Notes under the pieces: model-generated
Seen by the model: the letters and a program-made list of their open reading frames with translations, nothing else
Database searches by the model: none
Told to the model about the DNA's origin: nothing
Assembly: GCA_040757085.1 (NCBI GenBank)
Contig: JBFLXJ010000006.1
Coordinates: 1 to 64,000, forward strand
Origin: Bacillota bacterium
GTDB taxonomy: Bacteria; Bacillota; Sulfobacillia; JACIYH01
DNA: 64,000 nt
Direction: 5' to 3'
In this document: piece by piece, positions 50,702-57,755 of the stretch
Layout of the letters: the number at the start of each line of letters is the position of its first letter
How positions within the stretch are numbered: the stretch's first letter is position 1
Position numbers and translations under genes: made by a program

Positions 50702-52197
50702 GGGGCCTGGACGCCTTCTTTGCCCCGCGCACGGTGGCGGTGGTGGGGGCATCGCGCGACCCGACGAAAATAGGGCACCTGGTGTTGCAGTACCTTTTGG
50801 AGAGCGAGGCCCGGGTTTTTCCCGTGAACCCTTCCGCCAGCGAGATACTCGGGCAGCCGTGCTACCCCGACCTGGCCTCCATCCCCGCAGAGGTGGACCT
50901 GGCGGTGCTGGCGGTGCCTGCCCCGGCCACGGTAACCATGGTCCGGGAGTGCGTGAAAAAGGGCGTCAGGGCGATAATCGCCCAGGCGTCGGGGTTCGGT
51001 GAAACTGGAGAGGAAGGCAGGCGGCTGGAACGCGAGATCAAGGAAATACTCGCCGCCGCGCCCGGCGGGCGGCGCCCCCGCCTTCTGGGGCCCAATACCC
51101 TGGGAGTGTACGTCCCCGCACGGAGGCTGGACACCACGTTTACGGTGCGGGAACGCAGCCCCCGGCCGGGCCCCGGCGACATAGCATTCATATCTCAGAG
51201 CGGTGCCACCGCCGTGTGCATCATGGAAGCCGCCGCATCCATGGGGGTGGGCCTCTCCGCGTTCGTGGGTATCGGGAACAAGCTGGACGTGGACGAGAAC
51301 GAGCTGCTCGATTACTTCGCCGCCGACCCCTCCACGCGCGCTATCGCCATGTATCTGGAGAGCTTCAGCGATGGGCGTGGCTTCCTCGAGAGGTGCCGCC
51401 GTATCACCCCCCGCAAGCCGGTGGTGGTCCTCAAAGCCGGCCGGTCGGCATCGGGGGCAAAAGCCGCTGCCTTGCACACCGGGTCACTGGCCGGCTCCGA
51501 TCGCGTGGTAGAGGGAGCGCTCCGCCAGGTAGGAGCCTGCCGCGCCTACGATGAGGAAGAGCTCGTGGACCTGGCCCGGGCCCTGGGCCACGGCCGCCCC
51601 CTGGCTGGCAAGCGAGTTGCCGTACTCACCACTGCCGGGGGCCTGGGTGTGATCCTCACCGACCTGCTCGAATCCCCGGACCGGGGAGCGGGATTGGAAC
51701 TGGCCACCATATCTGAGCAGGGCAAGGCCCGCCTGCGGTCCCTGCTCGTCCCCTTCGCCTCCGTGCATAACCCCATCGACCTCACGGCAAACGCGAGCAA
51801 CGAGCATTATGCCGCCAGCCTGGAGGTACTGGAGGCGGAAGAAGGAGTAGACGCCATCCTGTGCGTGATGCAGTTTCAGAGCCCATACGTGGACGACCGA
51901 TTGGCTCGGACCATCGTAGACTGGTTCCACTGTGGTCCCAAGCCGATGGTGGTGGTGTCCATCGGGGGTGAACTGTCCCAGCGCGGTTTGCGGCAGGTGG
52001 TGGAGGCTCGGGTCCCCGCCTATCCCTCCTTGTGGAGGGCAGCGCGTGCGCTGGCCGCCCTGTACGAGCGGGGTCGCTACCTGGCCCGGTGCGGAATCGA
52101 GCTCGTCCGACCCGAAGAGACCGCTGGCCGGGAATACGTGGCGGCTACCACCACACCGGCCACCGGCCCAAACCACGGAGGGTCTGACCATGAGTGA
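50698..52197 (+). CDS. ADP-forming acyl-CoA synthetase, alpha subunit
   Basis: A 499-residue CoA-binding subunit (acetate/aryl-acetate:CoA ligase, ADP-forming). It opens with VAVVGASRDPTKIGHLV, has GPNTLGVYVP, ISQSGATAV and the phospho-histidine His260 in ALHTGSLAGSD. It converts arylacetyl-CoA or acyl-CoA + ADP + Pi to acid + ATP together with the beta subunit encoded next. It is translationally coupled to iorB (ATGA) and to the beta gene. Such Ior-ACD coupling is known functionally from Thermococcales; here the genes are adjacent in what appears to be a bacterium. Confidence 0.92.
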   Translation: MRGLDAFFAPRTVAVVGASRDPTKIGHLVLQYLLESEARVFPVNPSASEILGQPCYPDLASIPAEVDLAVLAVPAPATVTMVRECVKKGVRAIIAQASGFGETGEEGRRLEREIKEILAAAPGGRRPRLLGPNTLGVYVPARRLDTTFTVRERSPRPGPGDIAFISQSGATAVCIMEAAASMGVGLSAFVGIGNKLDVDENELLDYFAADPSTRAIAMYLESFSDGRGFLERCRRITPRKPVVVLKAGRSASGAKAAALHTGSLAGSDRVVEGALRQVGACRAYDEEELVDLARALGHGRPLAGKRVAVLTTAGGLGVILTDLLESPDRGAGLELATISEQGKARLRSLLVPFASVHNPIDLTANASNEHYAASLEVLEAEEGVDAILCVMQFQSPYVDDRLARTIVDWFHCGPKPMVVVSIGGELSQRGLRQVVEARVPAYPSLWRAARALAALYERGRYLARCGIELVRPEETAGREYVAATTTPATGPNHGGSDHE

Positions 52198-52876
52198 CGC
52201 CAGGCAGCAAATACGGAGTGGTCATCCCCTGGCCGAGCACCAGGTCAAGGAATTGCTCGCCGGCTACGGGGTCTCGGTACCCGCACGCGTCGTACTGGCT
52301 CCCGGCGCCGGAGACCTTATCCCCAGCCTGCCATTCCCCTACCCCGTGGTGGTAAAAGTATCCGACCCAGAAATCCTGCACAAGACGGACCTGGGGGGCG
52401 TGCGCCTGGGAATCCGTGATGAGGCGGAACTGGAGCAGGCCCTGACGGAGATGAGGGCCAGGTTCCCAGGGAAGGTCCTCATGGTGGAGGCCCAGGAACC
52501 CCCCGGCGTGGAAGCGATCGTGGGTCTGATCCACGACCCCACCTTTGGCCCGTCCGTCATGCTCGGTGTGGGCGGAGTCTTCACCGAACTGTACCAGGAC
52601 GTAGCATTCCGCGTGGTGCCGATTACGGAGGCCGACGCCCGCGACATGATCTCCCAGCTACGTGCCCGCCGCCTGTTCGAGGGATTTCGCGGCATCAGGG
52701 CCAGCCAGGAAGCCCTGGTTTCCGTATTGTGCGCTGTGTCCCGCCTGGCGGAAGAACTGGGATCTTACATCGAGCAAATGGACCTTAATCCCGTGATCGT
52801 CCACGCCGACCGTGCGGTGGTCGTGGACGCCAAGCTGCGAGTAGCAGACAAGCGGACTGCTTCTTACGGCGCTTAG
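52190..52876 (+). CDS. ADP-forming acyl-CoA synthetase, beta subunit (ATP-grasp)
   Basis: A 228-residue ATP-grasp subunit. It shows VVVKVSDPEILHKTDLGGVRL, the nucleotide/phosphate loop, GPSVMLGVGGVFTELYQDVAF, and the Mg-binding end EQMDLNPVIV. The length is normal for a free-standing ACD beta. The ATG at 52190 overlaps the alpha stop by 8 bp. It ends the ior-acd operon. Confidence 0.92.
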   Translation: MSDARQQIRSGHPLAEHQVKELLAGYGVSVPARVVLAPGAGDLIPSLPFPYPVVVKVSDPEILHKTDLGGVRLGIRDEAELEQALTEMRARFPGKVLMVEAQEPPGVEAIVGLIHDPTFGPSVMLGVGGVFTELYQDVAFRVVPITEADARDMISQLRARRLFEGFRGIRASQEALVSVLCAVSRLAEELGSYIEQMDLNPVIVHADRAVVVDAKLRVADKRTASYGA

Positions 52877-52907
52877 GTACGCGACCGCGCGCGTGGCGCG
52901 GGGGCGA

Positions 52908-52947
52908 GAGTTGGCGCAGGCACAAGGGCAGGAGTTGGCGCAGGCAC
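52908..52947. repeat. 16-bp tandem direct repeat upstream of a Crp-type regulator
   Basis: GAGTTGGCGCAGGCAC occurs exactly at 52908-52923 and 52932-52947, a 24-bp period, between the ACD beta gene and the regulator at 52979. It is too regular for chance and may be an operator pair or a slipped duplication. Confidence 0.55.
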
Positions 52948-52978
52948 GCCGAACTCATACCGTGGGGCAGCTTTCGCC

Positions 52979-53680
52979 ATGGTCGATGGGAGACGCGTCC
53001 TGGAGCGCTGGACAGACGAGCAGGTCTGGGAGATACCGCTGACGCTCGACGAGCAGGAAGAGAACGCCTTCTGCCGGAAGGCTACCCGCGTATTTTACCC
53101 TCGCGGGCACGTGATCTTCGCTCCGGGCGACGAAGCGGGACGCGTCTATTTTATCCACACGGGCGTGGTGAAGATTTGCTGGCTGTCGCCCCGCGGCCAC
53201 GCAGTTACCATGGCTATCCGCTATCCCAGGGAGCTGTTCGGCCTGGCAGAAGCTCTGTGCTGCCTGGACAGGAAGTGTTACGCCCAGGCCCTCGAGAACA
53301 CCGAATGCTATGTGATTCGGAGGCCCGAGTTCGAGCTGTTGTTGAGAGAAGAGCCAGATCTCTGTTTGAAGGTGGCCCGGGTGCTGGCAGCAAGGCTCAG
53401 GCAGGCCCAGCTGAGCATTTGTGATTTCGTGCGCTATCAGGTGCCGGCCCGGCTGGCTCTGCTGTTGCTCCGGCTGGCATACCAGCACGGGACCCCCAGC
53501 AAAGAGGGGATAGAACTCCGCTGGAGCTTGACCCATCAGGAGATCGCGTTTATGGTGGGAGCTTCGCGGCAGAGCGTGACCTCTGCCTTTAACGCATTCA
53601 AGAAGCACAGGCTGATCCGTGTGGAGCGCGACCGCGTACAGATTCTCAATCCGCAGGCTCTTGCGGAATGGATAACCTGA
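52979..53680 (+). CDS. Crp/Fnr family transcriptional regulator
   Basis: A 233-residue regulator. The effector domain (about 30-140) contains FYPRGHVIFAPGDEAGRVYFI and a Cys-rich loop LAEALCCLDRKCYAQALENTEC. The DNA-binding helix-turn-helix is LTHQEIAFMVGASRQSVTSAF near the C terminus. It lacks the FNR N-terminal Cys pair of the regulator at 20954, so a different signal is likely; the CC...C...C loop might bind a metal, heme or redox ligand. It stands directly before the DASS/Apr-like/Hdr genes and is their probable regulator. A palindrome at 53763-53779 lies between. Confidence 0.85.
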   Translation: MVDGRRVLERWTDEQVWEIPLTLDEQEENAFCRKATRVFYPRGHVIFAPGDEAGRVYFIHTGVVKICWLSPRGHAVTMAIRYPRELFGLAEALCCLDRKCYAQALENTECYVIRRPEFELLLREEPDLCLKVARVLAARLRQAQLSICDFVRYQVPARLALLLLRLAYQHGTPSKEGIELRWSLTHQEIAFMVGASRQSVTSAFNAFKKHRLIRVERDRVQILNPQALAEWIT

Positions 53681-53762
53681 GCCGCGCTGTTGCAGGCGCG
53701 GAGGAAGAGAGCTGCGGCAGGCAAGTCGGGTCGTGCCTCCGCGGCAGCTACTGACGGCTGGG

Positions 53763-53779
53763 CGACAGATCTTCTGTCG
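53763..53779. promoter_or_regulatory. Perfect palindrome, candidate operator
   Basis: CGACAGA-TCT-TCTGTCG is a perfect 7+3+7 inverted repeat in the 277-bp spacer between the Crp-type gene and the DASS carrier. It is unlike the classical TGTGA-N6-TCACA or FNR boxes. The nearby TTGTTT-N16-TGATAA (about 53896-53925) is a weak promoter candidate. Confidence 0.4.
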
Positions 53780-53957
53780 TCCATATGACTATCTGGGGGT
53801 CAGGTTCGGGACAGAAAAGGCGGGCCTCCCGTGGTACCGTACCCTCGAGAATCATTTCACAAGGAAAGGGGGGACCGCGGGGCGGGCTGCAAGTTGTTTC
53901 GCTCGGACAGCTGATTGATAACCGGGTACACCTCACACCACGGGAGGTGAGCTAAAG

Positions 53958-55409
53958 GTGCCGGAGCATGAGGATAAGGAAGGAATTCAACAGCGGAGGC
54001 GCGTTACAGCGCTGATAGCGGCATTTCTGTTGTTGTTCGGCCTGCACTTCGCTCCGCCTCTAGCAGGCTTGAAGCCCCAGGGGCAAACGGTCCTGGGCGT
54101 TTTCCTGTGGTTCATCGTCTGCATGATATTCGACGCACTCCCCAAGGCCGTTATCGGGCTGGGGGCCCCCATGCTGGTGGTGGTACTGGCCAGGTTCAAG
54201 ATAGCCGATGCATTCTCGGCATTCACGGGTAACGAGTTCTTTCTGGCTGCCGGAGCCTTCGTGTACGCCGCGATCATGATGGGCACCCCACTGGGGAGGC
54301 GCATAGCACTGGGGATAACCAACGCCCTGCGTTCCACGCGGGCAACCAGGATTTTGCTGGGCCTGTCGCTGTCGGATGTGGCCATAGGCGGGGTTCTGCC
54401 CACGGTCAGCGAAACCGCGCTATTCCTTCCCATAGCCCAGGGTGTGACGTCGCTGATGCGGGGGAAAGAGGATTTGCCGGAAAGCCGGCGGATACGCACT
54501 GCCCTGCTGCTCACGATCACTGGCCTGGTGCCTCTCTTCACAGGTCCGCTCATCCTGACCAGTCACTTCCCCAACATCATGCTGGTGGGAAACCTTGCCG
54601 ATACCCAGCACATCTACCTTTCCTGGGCAGACTGGTTTCTACTCAACCTGCCCCTCTGGGGTTTGCTGCCTATCCTGTACTTCTACGTGGTACGCTACTT
54701 CCGGCTCAGCGGTCTGGAAATCCCGGGGGCTGACGTAGAACTACCCAAGATGAAGAAAGAACTGGGGAGGATCACTTGGCCGGAAATTTGGGCTCTTGCC
54801 TGCCTGTCATTAGGGCTTTTCCTGTGGATCACCGAAGGTACTCTCCACAGCGTGAAGACGGGTATGGTGGCCTTGATAGTCGTAATGCTGGCATTTCTGC
54901 CCTTCGGAAGGCTGAACTTCGACCAGATATCGCGCTACATCATGTGGGATGTCTGGGTCCTCCTGGGCGGGGCAATCTCGCTGGGCGACGTGCTGTACAA
55001 GTCGGGGGTAGCGGGGTGGCTGTCTGGGTTCGTCGTAAATCCCCTCAAGGCTGCAGGTGCTCTCCCCCCGCTCGTGGTCCTCGTGATCCTGGTGTTTGGT
55101 TTCCACATAGCGAGGGCCGGTATCGTCAGCGCTGTGGCCACGGGAGCAGTGTTCATTCCCCTAACCATCGGCATAGCTAAGCAACTGGGCTTCAGCGTTT
55201 TGCCGTTCGCGCTCATCACCATAAACTGCTTGAGCTATGCCTTCTTTCTGCCCATTTCCATCACTGCGTTCCTGATAGCCTGGGGTGCGTCGGGCACGTC
55301 CGGATGGGAAGCCATCAAGTTCGGAGTACCCCTCTCCATCATCGCCAACCTGTACGTGATCTTCGTACAGAGTGGTTGGCTGGCCCTTCTCGGCTACCCG
55401 CTCCGATGA
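53958..55409 (+). CDS. DASS family divalent anion transporter (diverged second copy)
   Basis: A 483-residue carrier with about twelve helices, alignable with SLC13/CitT/VcINDY. The two hairpin-tip motifs are altered: the position of the first SNT reads SET (VSETALFLPIA) and the second reads SAV (IVSAVATGAVFIP). SNT Ser/Asn residues hold Na+ and substrate in VcINDY, so ion coupling or substrate may differ. It could carry a dicarboxylate, sulfate or another oxyanion. The GTG start at 53958 follows GGGAGGTGA. It is the first gene of the Apr-like/Hdr operon and probably brings in that pathway's substrate. A hairpin overlaps its 3' end. Confidence 0.85.
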   Translation: MPEHEDKEGIQQRRRVTALIAAFLLLFGLHFAPPLAGLKPQGQTVLGVFLWFIVCMIFDALPKAVIGLGAPMLVVVLARFKIADAFSAFTGNEFFLAAGAFVYAAIMMGTPLGRRIALGITNALRSTRATRILLGLSLSDVAIGGVLPTVSETALFLPIAQGVTSLMRGKEDLPESRRIRTALLLTITGLVPLFTGPLILTSHFPNIMLVGNLADTQHIYLSWADWFLLNLPLWGLLPILYFYVVRYFRLSGLEIPGADVELPKMKKELGRITWPEIWALACLSLGLFLWITEGTLHSVKTGMVALIVVMLAFLPFGRLNFDQISRYIMWDVWVLLGGAISLGDVLYKSGVAGWLSGFVVNPLKAAGALPPLVVLVILVFGFHIARAGIVSAVATGAVFIPLTIGIAKQLGFSVLPFALITINCLSYAFFLPISITAFLIAWGASGTSGWEAIKFGVPLSIIANLYVIFVQSGWLALLGYPLR

Positions 55410-55419
55410 AGGGGTAGCC
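55392..55419 (+). terminator. Stem-loop at the end of the DASS gene
   Basis: GGCTACCC (55392-55399) and GGGTAGCC (55412-55419) form a perfect 8-bp stem around the stop codon. TTT only comes nine bases later, so it may be a partial terminator or an mRNA-stabilising hairpin between the carrier and the flavoprotein gene. Confidence 0.4.
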
Positions 55420-55494
55420 AGGAAGGCTGTTTCCGCGCGCGGCCGGAGCGCACGTTCCGTCGTGTGCCCATCCAACTGATAGGAGGGAAGGCAA

Positions 55495-57255
55495 ATGGCT
55501 GCTAAGCTGCCCACCAGTCTGGAAGAGGTCCCGGAGGTGATTCTGGAGACAGATCTGCTGATAATCGGCGCGGGCAATGCCGGATGTTTTGCCGCCATCG
55601 AGGCCAAGAAGCTTAATCCCAAGCTGAAAGTAACCCTGATCGAGAAGGCGCACATAGATCGCAGCGGTTGTTTGGCCGCCGGGATGGACGCCTTCAATGC
55701 CTACATCAAGAAGGGCCGCACCGTTGAAGAGTTCGTCCGCTGGAGCAGAAGCCAGGCGGGAGGGCTGATCAGGGAAGACCTGACCCTGAGCCTGGCAGAG
55801 GTGCTGAACCAACCCGTCGAAGAGTGGGAGAGATGGGGGCTCCCCATCGATTACGAGGAAGAAGGGGACGAGTACCATACTCGCGGCAAATGGGACATCA
55901 CCATCAAGGGATCGGAGATGAAGGTGATCCTGGCCGAGAAGGTGCGGGAACACGGCTGTGAGGTGCTCAACCGGGTGGTGGCCACCAATTACCTGATGGA
56001 CGGAGACCGGGTGGTGGGTGCCATGGGGTTTGGCGTCAGGGATGGCAAGTTCTACGCCATCAAGGCCAAGGCCACCATCGTTTCTACCGGGGGCGCAGCC
56101 GGCATATACAAGCCGTACAACGCCGACGGCATCGACAGCCACCACCAGCTCTGGTACTGCCCCTTCAACGTGGGGACCGGATACGCCATGGGGATCAGGG
56201 CCGGGGCCGAGATGACCACCTTCGAGATGCGCTGGTGTGCAACACGCACCAAGGATTACAACGGACCCATCGACACCATATCCGTAGGGTACAAGACCCC
56301 CATGATCAATGCCAAGGGGGAAAAGATCCTCGAGGAGCGCTACGCCCACCTGGGGGGAGACGCCGCACCCCGGTTTATCCGGGCCAACCTGCCCATGGAG
56401 GAGTGGCTGGCCGGAAGGGGTCCTTGTTACGTCGACACCAGGGGAATGTCCCCCGAGCAGGTGCGGGACATGAAAATCGATTACCTGAACGAAAGGCCCT
56501 CCTTCGTGCTCTTCTTGGCCGCGCGGGGTCAGGATGTCAGCAAGGAGCCTATCGAGATATACGGCAGTGATCCCTACATCGTGGGAGGCCATACCGCCAG
56601 CGGATACTGGGTGGATATCAAGCGAAGCACCACGTTGCCCGGCCTTTTCGCAGCAGGAGATGTGGCCGGCGGCTGCCCCAACAAGTTCGTGAGCGGGTGT
56701 GCTGCCGAAGGCATGCTGGCCGCTCGCGGCGCCCTGGAGTTCATCGAGAAGCGCCCCCACCCCGTCACCATCGACATGACCCAGATTGCCGGAGAGAAGG
56801 CCAGGGTATTTGCCCCGGCGATCCGTCAGGTCACCGATGGGGACGGAATCATCCCCAAGGAAATGGAAGAGCGGATGCAGCGCCTGATGGATGAATATGC
56901 GGGAGGCGTTCACCAGTTCTTCCGGATGAACCGCGAGGGCCTGGAATATGCCTTGAAACACCTGCGCATTTTGAAAGACCAGACCAGGTACCTCATCGCC
57001 CGCGATCTCCACGAACTCATGGAAGCCCATGAGGTGATAGATCGGCTGGACGTGGCCGAGGTCCTGATCCATCACCTGATGTTCCGCGAGGAGACCAGGT
57101 GGCCGGGTTGGCAGACCAGAACCGACTTCCCGGAGCGTAACGATGAGAGGTTCGATTGCTTCGTTAACTCCCGGCGTGATCCCGCCACCGGTGAAATACA
57201 GGTGTTCACAAGGCCATACGAGCAAATAGTGCCGGGGGACCGGTACCAGCCGTAG
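55495..57255 (+). CDS. AprA-like flavoprotein (APS reductase alpha family)
   Basis: A 586-residue FAD enzyme. The FAD motif is LLIIGAGNAGCFAAIEA (about 21-37). It is closer to adenylylsulfate reductase alpha than to SdhA/FrdA: RSGCLAAGMDAFNAYI mirrors the AprA SGAVAQGLSAINTY stretch, and the C terminus has RWPGWQTRTDFPERNDERF. Arg251 (ATRTKDYNGP) and His366 (VGGHTASG) sit where AprA has its substrate Arg and His. The segment around TTFEMRWCATRTKDY differs from AprA. GGAGGGAAG precedes the ATG. The AprB-like gene follows, the reverse of the usual aprB-aprA order, and no sat is present, so APS may not be the substrate. Confidence 0.8.
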   Translation: MAAKLPTSLEEVPEVILETDLLIIGAGNAGCFAAIEAKKLNPKLKVTLIEKAHIDRSGCLAAGMDAFNAYIKKGRTVEEFVRWSRSQAGGLIREDLTLSLAEVLNQPVEEWERWGLPIDYEEEGDEYHTRGKWDITIKGSEMKVILAEKVREHGCEVLNRVVATNYLMDGDRVVGAMGFGVRDGKFYAIKAKATIVSTGGAAGIYKPYNADGIDSHHQLWYCPFNVGTGYAMGIRAGAEMTTFEMRWCATRTKDYNGPIDTISVGYKTPMINAKGEKILEERYAHLGGDAAPRFIRANLPMEEWLAGRGPCYVDTRGMSPEQVRDMKIDYLNERPSFVLFLAARGQDVSKEPIEIYGSDPYIVGGHTASGYWVDIKRSTTLPGLFAAGDVAGGCPNKFVSGCAAEGMLAARGALEFIEKRPHPVTIDMTQIAGEKARVFAPAIRQVTDGDGIIPKEMEERMQRLMDEYAGGVHQFFRMNREGLEYALKHLRILKDQTRYLIARDLHELMEAHEVIDRLDVAEVLIHHLMFREETRWPGWQTRTDFPERNDERFDCFVNSRRDPATGEIQVFTRPYEQIVPGDRYQP

Positions 57256-57309
57256 TTCGGTGGCCCAGCGTCGCAGAAGGCAAACCACGGGCGTGGGAGG
57301 GAACGGAAA

Positions 57310-57633
57310 ATGCCGCCCAGAGTCAATGTGGAAAAGTGCGACGGGTGCAAGGCAGAAAAGGAACCCTTGTGCGAGCAGATATGTCCAGGGGACCTGATGA
57401 CCCTGAACAGGGAGACCAACAAGGCGTACTGCAGGTCTCCCCGGGATTGCTGGGACTGTATGTCCTGCGTCAAGATATGCCCCCAGGGGGCGCTGGAAAC
57501 CAGGTTGCCCTATCAATTGGGCTACTACCGTGCCAGGCTCATTCCTCTCATGGGCACCAACAAGATCACCTGGACCTGCGTAGACATTCACGGCCAGGCA
57601 GAACGGTTCGTGGTCAAGGTCCGCAACGAGTAA
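57310..57633 (+). CDS. AprB-like ferredoxin subunit
   Basis: A 107-residue protein. It opens PRVNVEKCDGCKAEKEPLCEQ then ICPGDLM and continues with CWDCMSCVKICPQGALETR, the two-cluster pattern of APS reductase beta including the insertion between the first Cys pair and the third Cys. The C-terminal PLMGTNKITWTCVD corresponds to the AprB tail that wraps the alpha subunit, though it is shorter than in true AprB (about 145). It should carry electrons between the flavoprotein and the Hdr subunits. The start follows GGGAGGGAACGG. It ends before a strong hairpin. Confidence 0.85.
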   Translation: MPPRVNVEKCDGCKAEKEPLCEQICPGDLMTLNRETNKAYCRSPRDCWDCMSCVKICPQGALETRLPYQLGYYRARLIPLMGTNKITWTCVDIHGQAERFVVKVRNE

Positions 57634-57650
57634 CTGCGTGAAGGGGCAAG

Positions 57651-57695
57651 GGGTTGGGCAGGGTCCGGCCTGGGCGGGAGGATGCTGCCCAACCC
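57651..57695 (+). terminator. Intercistronic 11-bp stem-loop
   Basis: GGGTTGGGCAG (57651-57661) pairs perfectly with CTGCCCAACCC (57685-57695) across a 23-base loop. It lies between the AprB-like and HdrA-like genes. No U-tract follows, so attenuation or RNA processing is as likely as full termination. Confidence 0.45.
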
Positions 57696-57755
57696 TCAGC
57701 CATTCTAACAGGACCGCCCCCATGAACCGGCGTGCGGGGCAGGGAGGAAGTCCAA

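Noticed and set aside
55495-57255. SdhA/FrdA or NadB identity for the flavoprotein
   Set aside because: The SGCLAAGMDAFNAYI stretch, the RWPGWQTRTD ending and the AprB-like partner fit the Apr branch better; a fumarate reductase-like activity is still possible.
55339-57723. 794-codon open frame on the minus strand
   Set aside because: It lies opposite the AprA/AprB-like genes, has low-complexity His/Gly/Pro-rich translation and no motif; a mirror of GC-rich coding DNA.
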